Shown here piece after piece: positions 28,043 to 38,760 of a DNA stretch of 64,000 nt. Every line of letters begins with the position of its first letter. Position 1 is the first letter of the stretch. Location of the stretch: the NCBI RefSeq assembly GCF_003290125.1, contig NZ_QMKH01000006.1:167086-231085 (forward strand), written 5' to 3'. Under the pieces are notes generated by a model. That model was not told the origin of the DNA. It saw only the letters and a list, made by a program, of their open reading frames with translations, and did no database searches. The position numbers were made by a program, and so were the translations under genes. The stretch is from Microvirga flavescens. Lineage in GTDB: Bacteria; Pseudomonadota; Alphaproteobacteria; Rhizobiales; Beijerinckiaceae.

Positions 28043-29317
28043 ATGGCAGGCGAAACCCCTTCATCGACAAAGCCTTTCGCTCCCTTCGAGTGGATGATCG
28101 CGGGGCGTTATTTGCGCACGCGCCGCCGCGAAGGGTTCGTGTCGGTGATCGCGGGCTTCTCCTTCCTCGGCATCATGCTCGGCGTTGCGACGCTGATCGT
28201 GGTGCTCTCGGTCATGAACGGCTTCCGCAAGGAATTGCTGGACAAGATCGTTGGCATCAACGGCCATCTCTTCGTCGCGCCCCTCGAGTCGCCCCTGACC
28301 GACTATGCGGAGGTGGCAAAGCGCATCGCCGCAGTACCCGGCGTCAAGCTCGCAATTCCGCTGGTCGAAGGGCAGGCCTTCGGCTCGTCGCCCTATGGCG
28401 GCAGCGGCGTTCTGGTGCGGGGCATCCGGGCGGAGGACCTGAAGAAGGTCCACAGCATCGCCGACAACATCCGGCAGGGCACCCTCGACGGGTTCGACAC
28501 GGGCGAGGGCGTCGCCATCGGGCGCCGCCTGTCTGAGTCGCTTGCCCTGCAGGCGGGTGACACCTTCACCCTCATCACCCCACGCGGAGCCTCGACGCCG
28601 TTCGGCACCGCGCCGCGCGTGAAAGGCTATCCGGTGAAGGCGGTGTTCGAGATCGGCATGTCCGAATTCGACTCCAGCTTCGTCTACCTGCCGCTGACAG
28701 AGGCGCAGAGCTACTTCAACCGCCAGGGCGATGTGAACGTCATCGAGGTCTATCTCGACAACGCGGACAAGGTCGACGAGGCCCGCGACGCCATCGAGAA
28801 GGTCGCCGGACGCCAGATCCTCATCACCGACTGGCGGCAGCGCAACCGCACCTTCTTCGGCGCGCTGGAAGTGGAACGGAACGTGATGTTCCTCATCCTC
28901 ACGCTCATCGTGCTGGTTGCGGCGCTCAACATCATTTCCGGCCTCATCATGCTGGTGAAGGACAAGTCGAGCGACATCGCGATCCTGCGCACGATGGGGG
29001 CGACGCGCGGCACCATCATGCGCGTGTTCCTCATCACCGGCGCGTCCATCGGCGTCGTCGGAACCATCGCGGGGTTCTCGCTCGGGCTGCTGCTCGCCTT
29101 GAACGTGGAGCGCATCCGCAGCTTCGTCTCGTGGCTCACGAACACCAATCTTTTCCCCGCCGAACTCTACTTCCTGAGCAGCTTGCCCGCGGAGGTGGAT
29201 CCGGCTGAGGTGATGACCGTGCTCTTCATGGCGATGGCGCTTTCCTTGCTCGCGACGGTCTATCCGTCCTGGCGGGCGGCGAAACTCGATCCGGTAGAGG
29301 CGTTGAGGTACGGATAA
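28043..29317 (+). CDS. lolC: LolC/LolE-type lipoprotein-releasing permease
   Basis: Inner-membrane permease of the ABC system that extracts mature lipoproteins and hands them to LolA. The 424-residue product has one N-terminal helix (about residues 30-60), a large periplasmic domain, and three C-terminal helices with the FtsX-like domain (DIAILRTMGATRGTIMRVF). One permease gene only is next to lolD, consistent with a homodimeric form in alphaproteobacteria. It is followed after three bases by lolD. Confidence 0.93.
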   Translation: MAGETPSSTKPFAPFEWMIAGRYLRTRRREGFVSVIAGFSFLGIMLGVATLIVVLSVMNGFRKELLDKIVGINGHLFVAPLESPLTDYAEVAKRIAAVPGVKLAIPLVEGQAFGSSPYGGSGVLVRGIRAEDLKKVHSIADNIRQGTLDGFDTGEGVAIGRRLSESLALQAGDTFTLITPRGASTPFGTAPRVKGYPVKAVFEIGMSEFDSSFVYLPLTEAQSYFNRQGDVNVIEVYLDNADKVDEARDAIEKVAGRQILITDWRQRNRTFFGALEVERNVMFLILTLIVLVAALNIISGLIMLVKDKSSDIAILRTMGATRGTIMRVFLITGASIGVVGTIAGFSLGLLLALNVERIRSFVSWLTNTNLFPAELYFLSSLPAEVDPAEVMTVLFMAMALSLLATVYPSWRAAKLDPVEALRYG

Positions 29318-29320
29318 GCC

Positions 29321-30016
29321 ATGTCAGCCTCTCAGCCTCAACCCGCCCTTTATCTCGCCCAGGTCGAGCGCCGTTACCCGCAAGGGGAGGGCTTTCTCGA
29401 AGTGCTGCGCGGCGCGGACCTCGCCATCTGGCCGGGGGAAATCGTCGCTCTCATCGCGCCCTCCGGCACCGGCAAGTCGACGCTCCTGCATGTCGCGGGC
29501 CTGCTCGAAAAGCCCGATGGCGGCGAGGTCTATGTCGGCGGGCAACCGACCGCCGGAATGAACGATGCCGAGCGCACGCGCATTCGCCGCGAGGACCTGG
29601 GCTTCGTCTACCAGTTCCACCACTTGCTGCCTGAGTTCTCCGCGCTGGAGAACGTCGTTATTCCGCAGCTCGTGCGCGGCCTCGACAAGAAGGAAGCGCA
29701 GGAGCGCGCATCGCAGATCCTCACCTTCCTCGGCCTCGGGCCGCGCCTGTCACATCGCCCTGGCGAACTCTCCGGCGGCGAGCAGCAGCGCGTGGCGATC
29801 GCCCGCGCGGTGGCGAACGCGCCGCGTCTCCTGCTGGCCGACGAGCCCACCGGCAATCTCGACCCGCAGACGGCAGACCGCGTGTTCCAGACACTTGTCT
29901 CCATCGTCCGCGCCTCGCGCCTTGCGGCTCTGATCGCCACCCATAACCTGGATCTCGCCGCCCGTATGGACCGCCGCGTGACCATCAAGGACGGGCAGAT
30001 CGTCCAGTTGCGGTGA
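29321..30016 (+). CDS. lolD: LolD, lipoprotein-releasing ABC ATPase
   Basis: ATPase that drives LolC. The 231-residue product has Walker [10 protein letters not shown], the LolD/MacB-type Q-loop region [19 protein letters not shown], signature [14 protein letters not shown] and Walker [13 protein letters not shown]. It is close-coupled to lolC (three bases). The next gene downstream lies on the opposite strand, so the operon probably ends here. Confidence 0.95.
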   Translation: MSASQPQPALYLAQVERRYPQGEGFLEVLRGADLAIWPGEIVALIAPSGTGKSTLLHVAGLLEKPDGGEVYVGGQPTAGMNDAERTRIRREDLGFVYQFHHLLPEFSALENVVIPQLVRGLDKKEAQERASQILTFLGLGPRLSHRPGELSGGEQQRVAIARAVANAPRLLLADEPTGNLDPQTADRVFQTLVSIVRASRLAALIATHNLDLAARMDRRVTIKDGQIVQLR

Positions 30017-30079
30017 GGGCGCGGACTTCCGCGTGGCGCGTGTAATCGAAGCTGCAAAACTGGCTATCGGTGGCGGCTA

Positions 30080-30535
30080 CTAACTGATCCGTCGTGGAAC
30101 GCGCTCTTTGGCGGAGACTTTTTGCGATAATTGCTGGAACTTTTGAATTGGAAAGGACAGCAGCTCTTTGCCGTATCCCTTTCTGTGGCCAAAGGCATCG
30201 GTCAGGATACGGCCGGGGCCGTTGTAAATAACTTCATGGCTGCCGTCCTTGTAGAGCTTGAGACCAAGATAAAGCACCGGCTCTTGCCTGATCGTTAGCG
30301 AGTCCTTGAAGGTCGCTTTGATCTGCACTTTTCTGCCATCGCTTGTGACACCATCATGGAGCTTTTGTTGGACACCGTCCAAGGTGATGTCGAATTCTCT
30401 CGCAGCGATGATTTCGCCGATGTCGCCGACCAGACGGCCATCGATCGTAAAGTGCCGCTTGTAGTCCGAGATCTCTCGAAGCTGATCGATTCCCCCGAAA
30501 ATGGATGTCAAGGCAACTTGCAGCTTGTCTCTCAT
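30080..30535 (-). CDS. DUF6998-like protein with a possible PD-(D/E)XK nuclease core
   Basis: A 151-residue reverse-strand gene, convergent with lolD. The pattern GRLVGDIGEIIAA, then HDGVTSDGRKVQIKATF, resembles the DUF6998 family and has the layout of a PD-(D/E)XK nuclease: a helix with Glu, an Asp, and a Q-x-K strand. The family assignment is from memory. It lies alone between core genes and is less GC-rich than they are, which suggests an acquired gene, perhaps defence related. AAGGAAG sits six bases upstream of its ATG. Confidence 0.7.
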   Translation of the reverse strand: MRDKLQVALTSIFGGIDQLREISDYKRHFTIDGRLVGDIGEIIAAREFDITLDGVQQKLHDGVTSDGRKVQIKATFKDSLTIRQEPVLYLGLKLYKDGSHEVIYNGPGRILTDAFGHRKGYGKELLSFPIQKFQQLSQKVSAKERVPRRIS

Positions 30536-30764
30536 GGAACTTCCTTAGTGTGACCAATCGCATGGACCTCAACGGCTCTTATGAAGTCGCATCATACAGT
30601 TCCAACAGTTTCCGGGATTCGACGCGGCAACGGTGATCTGAATGCGCAAGCCCTCTTGCACAACCTAAAGATGATTGAGTTCGTTTTGCAGCCCGGGTCC
30701 CTCGGTTCCCGCTTAACGCTTCGTTGACTCACCCGAAAACTGAACTTTTCCTCCGCTTTACACA

Positions 30765-30789
30765 GAACATACAATGAACAATAATGAAC
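30765..30789 (+). promoter_or_regulatory. LexA (SOS) box upstream of a 33-residue membrane peptide
   Basis: GAAC at 30765-30768, seven bases, GAAC at 30776-30779 is an exact match to the alphaproteobacterial LexA site (GTTC-N7-GTTC or its complement). A third GAAC follows at 30786-30789 with a six-base gap. TACAAT at 30770-30775, a good -10 element, lies inside the box, so LexA binding would block polymerase. The same N7 motif is at the lexA promoter in this window. Confidence 0.75.
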
Positions 30790-30814
30790 ATTATGGGAAC
30801 ACGGAGGAAAAGCC

Positions 30815-30916
30815 ATGCTTCGCGCCTTGCTCGAAACGACCGCTGAAATCACTTCGCTGACGATCTTTGGAAGTGCCGTCGCCATCTGGGCGATGCTGCT
30901 TTCGCCTATCGCGTAA
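30815..30916 (+). CDS. Putative SOS-induced 33-aa single-pass membrane peptide
   Basis: A complete small ORF with GGAGG at 30803-30807 seven bases before the ATG, ending at TAA 30914-30916. The peptide begins MLRALLETTAEITSL, with one Arg and two Glu in its first 11 residues, and the rest is a single hydrophobic helix ending ...WAMLLSPIA. A LexA box with an internal -10 sits 36 bases upstream. This matches the design of Caulobacter SidA, a 29-residue LexA-controlled membrane peptide that blocks cell division. Homology to SidA is not claimed from sequence; the resemblance is in size, topology and control. It could also be a leader peptide for dnaE, 135 bases downstream. Confidence 0.65.
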   Translation: MLRALLETTAEITSLTIFGSAVAIWAMLLSPIA

Positions 30917-31051
30917 TCCCCGGACTTCACACATATCCAGAAGGCGGGCCGAAAAAACCGGGTGGGATCGTTCCGGTGAGGCGGTTCGCTCTCTGGTGAG
31001 GGGCGGTGGGCCTGTGCGAGAATGAGCCCACGCCTTTGAGTCGGGTTTTTC

Positions 31052-34000
31052 ATGTCGCGCATTCTGCAAGAAATCGGCTTCGTGCATCTGCACGTCCACT
31101 CGTCCTATTCGCTCCTCGAGGGGGCGATGAAGATCGAGTACCTGGCGAAGCTCGCCGCCGCCGACAAGCAGCCGGCACTCGCGCTGACCGATACGAACAA
31201 TCTCTTCGGCGCGCTGGAGTTCTCGCAGAAGCTGTCGGGCATGGGCATTCAGCCCATTGCTGGATTGCAGCTCTCCGTCCTCTTCGAGGAGCCGGACCCT
31301 GCGGCGCGGGTGCAACCGCAGCCCTCCGACATCGTTCTTCTCGCCCAGACGGACGAGGGCTATCGCAATCTCATGCGGCTTGTGAGCCGCGCCTATTTCG
31401 ACGTGCCGCTCGGCGATGCGCCGCAAGTGGCGGCGGCCACCCTCGCCAAGCATTGCGAGGGTCTCATCGCGCTCACCGGCGGCTGGACCGGGCCGCTCGA
31501 TACGGCCCTGCGCAATGGGGCGCGGGAGGATCTCGCGCAGGCGCGGCTCGATATTCTCAAGCATGCCTTCGGCCATCAGCTCTACGTTGAAATCCAGCGC
31601 CACTCCTTCAACGAGCAGCGCATGGTGGAAGGCGCGCTGATCGAGCTTGCCGATCGCAACGGCCTGCCGCTCGTCGCCACCAACGAGCCGTTCTTCAAGG
31701 CGCCCTCCGATTTCGAGGCGCATGACGCGCTGCTCGCCATCGCAGCGGGACGTCTCGTCTCCGACGAGAACCGCCGCCGCCTGACGCCGGATCACCATTT
31801 CAAAACCCGCCAGCAGATGATGGAGCTGTTCCACGATCTGCCGGACGCGCTGCAATCGAGCGTCGAGATCGCGATGCGTTGTTCGACGCGGGTCAACACG
31901 CACAAGCCCATCCTGCCGAGTTTCGGCACGGGGCCGGATGCGGTGACATTGGATGAGGGCGAGGAGTTGCAGCGGCAGGCGGAGGAGGGGCTCGCCAAGC
32001 GTCTCGCCGCACACGGCCCAGCGCCGGGGCTGACCGAGCAGGATTATCACGACCGCCTCGCGTTCGAGATCGGCATCATCCGCAAGATGAAGTTCCCCGG
32101 CTACTTCCTGATCGTGGCGGACTTCATCAAGTGGGCGAAGGATCACGATATTCCGGTGGGGCCGGGGCGCGGCTCGGGTGCGGGCTCGCTTGTCGCCTAC
32201 GCGCTCACCATCACCGACCTCGATCCAATACGTTTCAGTTTGCTGTTCGAGCGCTTCCTCAACCCCGAACGCGTGTCGATGCCTGACTTCGATATCGACT
32301 TCTGCGTCGATAACCGCGAGCGCGTGATCGAGTACGTGCAGAAGCGTTATGGTGAGGAACAGGTCGCGCAGATCATCACCTTCGGTACGCTGCTCGCGCG
32401 CGGCGTGATGCGCGACGTCGGCCGCGTACTTGAAATGCCCTACGGCCAGGTGGACAAGCTCACCAAGCTCGTGCCGCAGAACCCGGCCAACCCCGTGACG
32501 CTGGCGCAGGCCATCGAGGGCGAGCCGCGTTTGCAGGCGGCCATCGAGGAGGAGCCCGTCGTCAAGCGGATGCTCGACATCGCGCAAAATCTCGAGGGCC
32601 TTCACCGCCACGCCTCCACACACGCCGCAGGCGTCGTGATCGGCGATCGCCCGTTGCAGGAGTTGGTGCCGCTCTACCGAGACCCGAAGACCGGCATGCG
32701 CGTGACCCAGTTCAACATGAAGTGGGTCGAGCAGGCCGGCCTCGTGAAGTTCGACTTCCTCGGCCTCAAGACGCTTACCGTGCTGCGCACGGCGGTCGAT
32801 CTCATCAAACGCCGCGACATCCACATCGACCTGTCGGCTCTGCCGCTCGATGACAAGAAAACCTACGAGATGCTGCGCCGGGGCGAGACGGTCGGCGTGT
32901 TCCAGGTGGAAAGTGCCGGCATGCGCAAGGCGCTGGTCGAGATGGAGGCCGACCGGTTTGAGGACATCATCGCTCTCGTGGCGCTCTACCGTCCGGGCCC
33001 GATGGCGAACATCCCCGTTTACTGCGCCCGCAAGCTCGGCAAGGACGAGCACAACAAGAAGGGTTGGTATCCTCACGACAAGCTTGAGCCGATCCTGCGC
33101 GAGACCTTCGGCATCATCGTCTACCAGGAGCAGGTGATGGAGGTCGCGAAGGTCCTCTCGGGCTATTCGCTCGGGGACGCGGATCTTCTGCGCCGCGCAA
33201 TGGGTAAGAAGATCAAGGCCGAGATGGACGCGCAGCGCGAGCGCTTCGTGTCAGGCGCCATCGGGGGCAATCTCGACAAGTCGAAGGCCAATGAGATCTT
33301 CGACCTTCTGGCGAAGTTCGCGGATTACGGCTTCAACAAGAGTCACGCGGCGGCCTATGCGCTCGTCGCGTTCCAGACGGCTTATCTGAAGGCGAACTTC
33401 CCCGTCGAGTTCATGGCGGGGTCCATGACGATGGATCTCGACAACACGGATAAACTCGCGGAATTCCGTCGCGAGGCTCAGCGTCTCGGCATCAAAGTCC
33501 TGCCCCCGTGCGTCAACCGCTCCGGCGTGGTGTTCGACGTGCGTTACGACGCTGAAGGAAATGGCTCGATCCTTTACGCGCTCGCCGCGGTGAAGGGCGT
33601 CGGGCGGCAGGCCGTTGAAAGTCTCGTGGAAGCGCGCGGCGACAAGCCCTTCAAGGACCTCGCGGATTTCGCGCGGCGCATCAATCCGCGCCAGCTCAAC
33701 AAGCGCACCCTCGAAAACCTCATCGCCGCCGGCGCGCTCGATGCGCTGGAGCCCGATCGCGCCAAGGCGCATGCCTCCATCGACGCCATGATGAGCCTTG
33801 CGCAGCAGGCAGCGGAAGCAGCGAACGGTGGCATGAGCGACATGTTCGGCGGCGTTGCCTCCGACGATGTGCAGTTGCGCATCCCCTCATTCGAGCCATG
33901 GCCCGCCTCGGTGAAGCTGCAGAAGGAATACGACGCGGTCGGCTTCTTCCTCTCCGGCCACCCGCTCGATGAATACGGCGAGCTTCTGAAGAAGCTGCGC

Positions 34001-34525
34001 GTTCAGACCTGGGCGGATTTCTCGCGCTCGGTGAAGGCGGGCAATTCCGTGGGCAAGGTGGCGGCCACCGTCCTCGACCGGCAGGAGCGCCGCACCAAGA
34101 GCGGCAACAAGATGGGCATTCTCACCCTGTCGGATCAGACCGGGCATTTCGAGGCGATCATCTTCTCCGAGGGCCTCGTGCGTTTGCGCGAAGTGCTGGA
34201 GCCCGGCAACGCCGTGGTGCTCATGCTGCAGGCGGGCGTCGAGGGCGAGGAGGTGCGCGCCCGCATCGGCATGGCCGAGCCTCTGGAGGAGGCCATCGCG
34301 AAGCACCAGAAAGGCATGCGCATTTTCTTGCGCGACGAGCGCCCCATCGCCAGCGTTCAGGAGCGCCTGAAGACGCGCGGGGAGGGCGAGGTGTCCCTCG
34401 TGCTCATTCTTGATGAGGGCGAACGCGAGGTGGAAGTGAAGCTCCCCGGCAAGTACATGGCCTCGCCCCAGATCGCGGGCGCGCTCCGCGCCGTGCCGGG
34501 GGTTGTGGATGTGCAGATGAATTAG
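31052..34525 (+). CDS. dnaE: DNA polymerase III alpha subunit, replicative
   Basis: Catalytic subunit of the replicative polymerase. The 1157-residue product starts with the PHP domain ([18 protein letters not shown]) and has the palm motif with catalytic aspartates at about 414 and 416 (MPDFDIDFC), the fingers, a helix-hairpin-helix region, and a C-terminal OB fold ([17 protein letters not shown]). The long, complete form and the sequence fit housekeeping DnaE1 and not the mutagenic DnaE2. The SOS box at 30765 belongs more naturally to the small ORF in between, but read-through into dnaE cannot be excluded. Confidence 0.97.
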   Translation: MSRILQEIGFVHLHVHSSYSLLEGAMKIEYLAKLAAADKQPALALTDTNNLFGALEFSQKLSGMGIQPIAGLQLSVLFEEPDPAARVQPQPSDIVLLAQTDEGYRNLMRLVSRAYFDVPLGDAPQVAAATLAKHCEGLIALTGGWTGPLDTALRNGAREDLAQARLDILKHAFGHQLYVEIQRHSFNEQRMVEGALIELADRNGLPLVATNEPFFKAPSDFEAHDALLAIAAGRLVSDENRRRLTPDHHFKTRQQMMELFHDLPDALQSSVEIAMRCSTRVNTHKPILPSFGTGPDAVTLDEGEELQRQAEEGLAKRLAAHGPAPGLTEQDYHDRLAFEIGIIRKMKFPGYFLIVADFIKWAKDHDIPVGPGRGSGAGSLVAYALTITDLDPIRFSLLFERFLNPERVSMPDFDIDFCVDNRERVIEYVQKRYGEEQVAQIITFGTLLARGVMRDVGRVLEMPYGQVDKLTKLVPQNPANPVTLAQAIEGEPRLQAAIEEEPVVKRMLDIAQNLEGLHRHASTHAAGVVIGDRPLQELVPLYRDPKTGMRVTQFNMKWVEQAGLVKFDFLGLKTLTVLRTAVDLIKRRDIHIDLSALPLDDKKTYEMLRRGETVGVFQVESAGMRKALVEMEADRFEDIIALVALYRPGPMANIPVYCARKLGKDEHNKKGWYPHDKLEPILRETFGIIVYQEQVMEVAKVLSGYSLGDADLLRRAMGKKIKAEMDAQRERFVSGAIGGNLDKSKANEIFDLLAKFADYGFNKSHAAAYALVAFQTAYLKANFPVEFMAGSMTMDLDNTDKLAEFRREAQRLGIKVLPPCVNRSGVVFDVRYDAEGNGSILYALAAVKGVGRQAVESLVEARGDKPFKDLADFARRINPRQLNKRTLENLIAAGALDALEPDRAKAHASIDAMMSLAQQAAEAANGGMSDMFGGVASDDVQLRIPSFEPWPASVKLQKEYDAVGFFLSGHPLDEYGELLKKLRVQTWADFSRSVKAGNSVGKVAATVLDRQERRTKSGNKMGILTLSDQTGHFEAIIFSEGLVRLREVLEPGNAVVLMLQAGVEGEEVRARIGMAEPLEEAIAKHQKGMRIFLRDERPIASVQERLKTRGEGEVSLVLILDEGEREVEVKLPGKYMASPQIAGALRAVPGVVDVQMN

Positions 34526-34605
34526 CGCGCCTCGGAAGGCGACGCTTTCCAGACGGAAATGCCGCGAACTTCTGCACCGTTGTCTTTCGTGCTACCAGCG
34601 CTCCC

Positions 34606-35580
34606 ATGAATCATGCGCTCGACAACAGACAAGCCTCACCCGCTGGCGAGATGGGAGACGCGGTCATCCGCGTTTCCGGGCTCAACAAGGTCTACACATC
34701 CGGCCTTCATGCGCTGAAAGACGTGGATCTGGAGATCCGGCAGGGGGAGATCTTCGCGCTTCTCGGCCCGAACGGGGCGGGGAAGACGACGCTCATCAGC
34801 GTGATCTGCGGCATCGTCAATCCGAGTTCCGGCACGGTGCTGGCGAGCGGGCACGATGTCGTGCGCGATTACCGCATCACCCGCTCGCTCATCGGCCTCG
34901 TGCCGCAGGAACTCTCCACCGATGCCTTCGAGAGCGTGTGGGACACGGTGACGTTCAGCCGGGGCCTGTTCGGCAAGCCGCGCAACCCGGCCTATATCGA
35001 GAAGATTTTGAAGGACCTGTCTCTCTGGGAGAAGAAGGACAGCAGGATCATGACCCTCTCCGGCGGCATGAAACGCCGGGTCATGATCGCGAAAGCTCTC
35101 TCCCATGAGCCGCGCATTCTCTTCCTCGATGAGCCGACGGCGGGCGTCGACGTGGAACTGCGCCGGGACATGTGGGAGATGGTGCGGGGCTTGAGGGCGA
35201 GCGGCGTCACCATCATCCTCACCACCCACTACATCGAGGAAGCCGAGGAGATGGCCGATCGGATCGGGGTGATCCGCAAGGGCGAGCTCATCCTGGTCGA
35301 GGAGAAGGCGGCGCTGATGCGCAAGCTCGGCCGCAAGCAGATGACCCTGCAGCTGCGCTCGCCGCTCGCCGCATTGCCGCCCGCGCTTGCTGGTTTCGAT
35401 CTGGAGCTGTCCGAGGGTGGAACGAAGCTCGTCTATACCTTCGACGGGCAAAGGGACGAGACCGGGATTCCCGAATTGCTGCGCCTTCTGGGAGAGCAGG
35501 GGATCGACTGGAAGGATCTTCAGACGGCCCAGAGTTCGCTCGAGGACATTTTCGTCAACCTGGTCAGGGGGCGCGCATGA
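34606..35580 (+). CDS. ABC-2 type exporter ATP-binding protein
   Basis: A 324-residue ATPase with Walker [12 protein letters not shown], signature [15 protein letters not shown], Walker [13 protein letters not shown] and H-loop [16 protein letters not shown]-terminal extension after residue 240 is typical of the DrrA/NodI group of drug or polysaccharide exporters. It overlaps the permease gene by four bases (ATGA). The substrate is unknown. Confidence 0.9.
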   Translation: MNHALDNRQASPAGEMGDAVIRVSGLNKVYTSGLHALKDVDLEIRQGEIFALLGPNGAGKTTLISVICGIVNPSSGTVLASGHDVVRDYRITRSLIGLVPQELSTDAFESVWDTVTFSRGLFGKPRNPAYIEKILKDLSLWEKKDSRIMTLSGGMKRRVMIAKALSHEPRILFLDEPTAGVDVELRRDMWEMVRGLRASGVTIILTTHYIEEAEEMADRIGVIRKGELILVEEKAALMRKLGRKQMTLQLRSPLAALPPALAGFDLELSEGGTKLVYTFDGQRDETGIPELLRLLGEQGIDWKDLQTAQSSLEDIFVNLVRGRA

Positions 35581-36338
35581 ACATTTACGCCATCAGGGCC
35601 ATCTATCTTTTCGAGATGGCGCGTACCTGGCGCACGCTCATGGAGAGCATCGCCTCGCCGATTTTGTCCACGTCTCTCTATTTCATCGTCTTCGGCTCGG
35701 CCATCGGCTCGCGGATCGCGGACGTAGACGGCGTCAGCTACGGCGCGTTCATCGTGCCGGGCCTCATCATGCTCTCCATTCTCACCGAGAGCATCTCGAA
35801 CGCGGCTTTCGGTATCTATATGCCGAAATTCTCGGGCACGATCTATGAGTTGCTGTCGGCCCCGGTCTCCGCGCTGGAGGCCATCATCGGCTATGTGGGA
35901 GCTGCGGCAACGAAGTCGATCATTCTGGGCGCCATCATCCTCGTGACCGCGCGCCTGTTCGTGGATTTCTCCATCGAACATCCGGTCTGGATGGTGGCCT
36001 TCCTCATCCTGACCTCCATCACCTTCAGCCTGTTCGGCTTCATCATCGGCATCTGGGCGGACAGTTTCCAGAAGCTGCAGATCATTCCGATGATGATCGT
36101 GACGCCCCTGACGTTCCTGGGCGGGAGCTTCTATTCCATCACCATGTTGCCGCCGTTCTGGCAAAAGGTCGCCCTGTTCAACCCGGTGGTCTACCTCGTC
36201 AGCGGCTTCCGCTGGAGCTTCTTTGGCGCTGCGGACGTGAACGTGGCTGTCAGCCTCGGCATGACCCTCCTCTTCATGCTGGCCTGCCTGACAGGCATCT
36301 GGTGGATCTTCAGGACGGGCTACCGCATCAAGGCCTGA
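35577..36338 (+). CDS. ABC-2 type exporter permease
   Basis: A 253-residue membrane protein with six helices and the ABC-2 signature region near the C terminus ([35 protein letters not shown], in two parts). The ATG at 35577 overlaps the stop of the ATPase gene; a longer in-frame ORF reaching back into that gene is an artefact. It works with the preceding ATPase, and the layout resembles NodIJ-type exporters. Substrate unknown. Confidence 0.9.
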   Translation: MNIYAIRAIYLFEMARTWRTLMESIASPILSTSLYFIVFGSAIGSRIADVDGVSYGAFIVPGLIMLSILTESISNAAFGIYMPKFSGTIYELLSAPVSALEAIIGYVGAAATKSIILGAIILVTARLFVDFSIEHPVWMVAFLILTSITFSLFGFIIGIWADSFQKLQIIPMMIVTPLTFLGGSFYSITMLPPFWQKVALFNPVVYLVSGFRWSFFGAADVNVAVSLGMTLLFMLACLTGIWWIFRTGYRIKA

Positions 36339-36440
36339 GGGCAGGGGGCTGGGCCAAGTTTCTCGCCTCAAACGTCCGGTTTTGCGGGCTCTTTCAGCGC
36401 TCCGAGGGGCACTGCTGGGGCCGGGGGCGGTGCTTTTGAC

Positions 36441-36469
36441 TTGCCTTTCCCCGATTCCTCGCCTATACG
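36441..36469 (+). promoter_or_regulatory. Candidate promoter for rpsB
   Basis: TTGCCT at 36441-36446, a 17-base spacer, and TATACG at 36464-36469, about 108 bases before the rpsB start. The long leader between would allow feedback control, as for rpsB in other bacteria, but no specific structure was verified. Confidence 0.45.
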
Positions 36470-36576
36470 CGCGCCCATCCCACACGCGGAGTTGGCCTCA
36501 TGCCTGAATGAGGCTTCTGGTGCCGGTCCATTCAGGGCCGGGTCATGCTCCGCGGAGGCTTAACCGGAGAATACAA

Positions 36577-37587
36577 ATGTCGCTTCCCGAATTTTCGATG
36601 CGCTCGCTGCTTGAGGCTGGCGCTCACTTTGGCCACCAGGCCCACCGTTGGAACCCGAAGATGGGTCAATACATCTTCGGAACCCGCAACAACATCCACA
36701 TCATCGACCTCGCCCAGACGGTCCCGATGCTGCACCGCGCCCTTCAGGCCGTGAGCGACACGGTGGCCAAGGGTGGTCGCGTGCTGTTCGTCGGCACCAA
36801 GCGCCAGGCTTCCGACGCCGTGGCCGATGCCGCCAAGCGCTCGGCCCAGTATTATGTGAACTCCCGCTGGCTCGGCGGCATGCTCACCAACTGGAAGACC
36901 ATTTCGGGCTCGATCCAGCGTCTGCGCAAGGTCGACGAGATCATCGCCACCGGCGGCCAGGGCCTCACCAAGAAGGAGCGCCTGATGCTCTCCCGTGAAA
37001 AGGAGAAGCTCGAGCGCGCCCTTGGCGGCATCAAGGACATGGGCGGCACGCCCGACCTGATCTTCGTCATCGACACCAACAAGGAGCAGCTGGCGATCCA
37101 GGAGGCCAAGCGCCTCGGTATCCCGGTGGCCGCTATCGTCGACACTAACTGCGATCCGGACGGCATCACCTTCCCGGTTCCGGCCAACGACGACGCGGGC
37201 CGCGCCATTGCTCTCTATTGCGACCTGATCGCCCGCGCCGCTCTTGACGGCATCTCCCGTGGCGCTGGCGCCATGGGCATCGACGTCGGCGCGTCCGAAA
37301 ACCCGATGCAGGAAGAGCTTCCGGCTGCCGATCTCGGCGCTGCTTCTGGCGAGGCTTTCGAGCGTCTGGCCGCTCCGCGCGGCGCTCCGGACGATCTGAC
37401 CAAGCTCACGGGTGTCGGCCCGCAGCTCGAGAAGAAACTGAACGAAGCCGGCATCTTCCACTACTGGCAGCTCGCCGCCGCGACCGCGGCCGACGCCGCT
37501 GGCCTCGACAAGGATCTCAAGCTCAACGGCCGCCTGGACCGTGACGGCTGGATCGCCCAGTCCCGCGCCCTGATCGAGGCCGCGTAA
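36577..37587 (+). CDS. rpsB: 30S ribosomal protein S2 with a C-terminal helix-hairpin-helix extension
   Basis: S2 of the small ribosomal subunit. The 336-residue product is nearly 100 residues longer than E. coli S2. The core includes [26 protein letters not shown] and [14 protein letters not shown]. After an acidic linker, residues about 272-336 form a separate module, [19 protein letters not shown]...[17 protein letters not shown], a helix-hairpin-helix-like domain found appended to some Rhizobiales proteins. The ATG at 36577 starts MSLPEFSM; an upstream in-frame codon would add 23 unlikely residues. tsf follows. Confidence 0.97.
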   Translation: MSLPEFSMRSLLEAGAHFGHQAHRWNPKMGQYIFGTRNNIHIIDLAQTVPMLHRALQAVSDTVAKGGRVLFVGTKRQASDAVADAAKRSAQYYVNSRWLGGMLTNWKTISGSIQRLRKVDEIIATGGQGLTKKERLMLSREKEKLERALGGIKDMGGTPDLIFVIDTNKEQLAIQEAKRLGIPVAAIVDTNCDPDGITFPVPANDDAGRAIALYCDLIARAALDGISRGAGAMGIDVGASENPMQEELPAADLGAASGEAFERLAAPRGAPDDLTKLTGVGPQLEKKLNEAGIFHYWQLAAATAADAAGLDKDLKLNGRLDRDGWIAQSRALIEAA

Positions 37588-37639
37588 GGCTTGACCGGCG
37601 CCGTCCTCACGATGGCGCCCCTTGAGTTGAATTGATCTT

Positions 37640-37664
37640 GCCCGGCGTTCCCTGAGCGCCGGGC
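37640..37664 (+). other. Hairpin between rpsB and tsf
   Basis: GCCCGGCG at 37640-37647 pairs perfectly with CGCCGGGC at 37657-37664 around a nine-base loop. No T-run follows, so it may set the rpsB:tsf ratio by attenuation or RNA processing and not by full termination. Confidence 0.5.
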
Positions 37665-37696
37665 TCCCTATATGTGAACCCGAGAAAGGAACAGGC

Positions 37697-38626
37697 ATGG
37701 CGACTATTACCGCTGCGATGGTGAAGGAACTGCGCGAAGCGACGAGCGCCGGCATGATGGATTGCAAGGCGGCCCTCGCCGAAACCAATGGCGACATGGA
37801 AGCCGCCATCGACTGGCTCCGCAAGAAGGGCCTTTCGAAGGCTGCGAAGAAGGCCGGCCGTGTGGCTGCCGAGGGTCTGGTGGCCGTTGAGTCCGCCGGT
37901 CACACCGCTGCGATCCTCGAAGTGAATTCCGAGACGGACTTCGTTGCCCGCAACGATTCCTTCCAGGCTTTTGCTCGCGAAGCCGCCAAGATCGCCCTGA
38001 ACGGCGACGGCACCGTGGAAGGCCTCGAGGCCGCTCACTTCCCCGGCTCCTCCACGACCGTGAAGGACCGCCTGCAGGAGCTCATCGCCACCATCGGCGA
38101 AAACATGACCCTGCGCCGTGTCGCCAAGCTCCAGGTCTCGAAGGGTTTCATCGCGTCTTACGTCCACAACGCGGTCAACGAAGGCCTCGGCAAGATCGGC
38201 GTGCTCGTCGCGCTTGAGTCGGAAGGCGACGTGACGGTTCTGGGCAGCCTCGGCCGCCAGATCGCCATGCACGTTGCCGCGACGAACCCGGTGGCCGTCG
38301 ATGCCTCGGGCGTCGATGCCGCGACCGTCGAGCGTGAGAGCGCGATCCTTCGCGAGAAGAACGCCGGCAAGCCGGACAACGTTCTCGCCAAGATCATCGA
38401 GAGCGGCCTCAAGAGCTACTACAAGGAAGTCACGCTCATCGAGCAGGCTTTCGTGCACGATCCTTCTAAGTCCATCGCTCAGGTGCTGAAGGAAGCCGAG
38501 TCGAAGGCCGGCAAGCCGGTCACGCTCACGGGCTTCGTCCGCTATGCCCTCGGCGAGGGCATCGAGAAGGAGGAAGCTCCTGACTTCGCCGCCGAGGTCG
38601 CTGCGGCGGCCGGCGTAAAAGCCTAA
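37697..38626 (+). CDS. tsf: Elongation factor Ts
   Basis: Nucleotide exchange factor that recycles EF-Tu-GDP. The 309-residue product has the N-terminal UBA-like domain with [18 protein letters not shown] and the core motif [12 protein letters not shown]. Ribosome binding site GAAAGGAAC precedes the ATG. A strong terminator lies directly after it. Confidence 0.98.
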   Translation: MATITAAMVKELREATSAGMMDCKAALAETNGDMEAAIDWLRKKGLSKAAKKAGRVAAEGLVAVESAGHTAAILEVNSETDFVARNDSFQAFAREAAKIALNGDGTVEGLEAAHFPGSSTTVKDRLQELIATIGENMTLRRVAKLQVSKGFIASYVHNAVNEGLGKIGVLVALESEGDVTVLGSLGRQIAMHVAATNPVAVDASGVDAATVERESAILREKNAGKPDNVLAKIIESGLKSYYKEVTLIEQAFVHDPSKSIAQVLKEAESKAGKPVTLTGFVRYALGEGIEKEEAPDFAAEVAAAAGVKA

Positions 38627-38639
38627 AATCAAACGATCT

Positions 38640-38668
38640 CAAACGGCGGCTCTTGAGCCGCCGTTTTC
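38640..38668 (+). terminator. Rho-independent terminator after tsf
   Basis: AAACGGCGGCT at 38641-38651 pairs with AGCCGCCGTTT at 38656-38666, followed by TTC. It starts 14 bases after the tsf stop codon. Confidence 0.85.
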
Positions 38669-38760
38669 ATGAGAGGCCTTGCGCGGCCGGGGAAGGGCGG
38701 TTTCGCGCTTTCCGGGCTGCGTAGGATCGAATAGCGATAAGACAACAAGGGAGGTCTGCA

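Noticed and set aside
30592..31062. A 156-codon - strand ORF across the LexA-boxed peptide
   Set aside because: No ribosome binding site; it overlaps the better-supported small + strand ORF and the dnaE start.
30791..33076. A 761-codon open frame on the - strand opposite dnaE
   Set aside because: Antisense to dnaE, biased composition, no recognisable domain.
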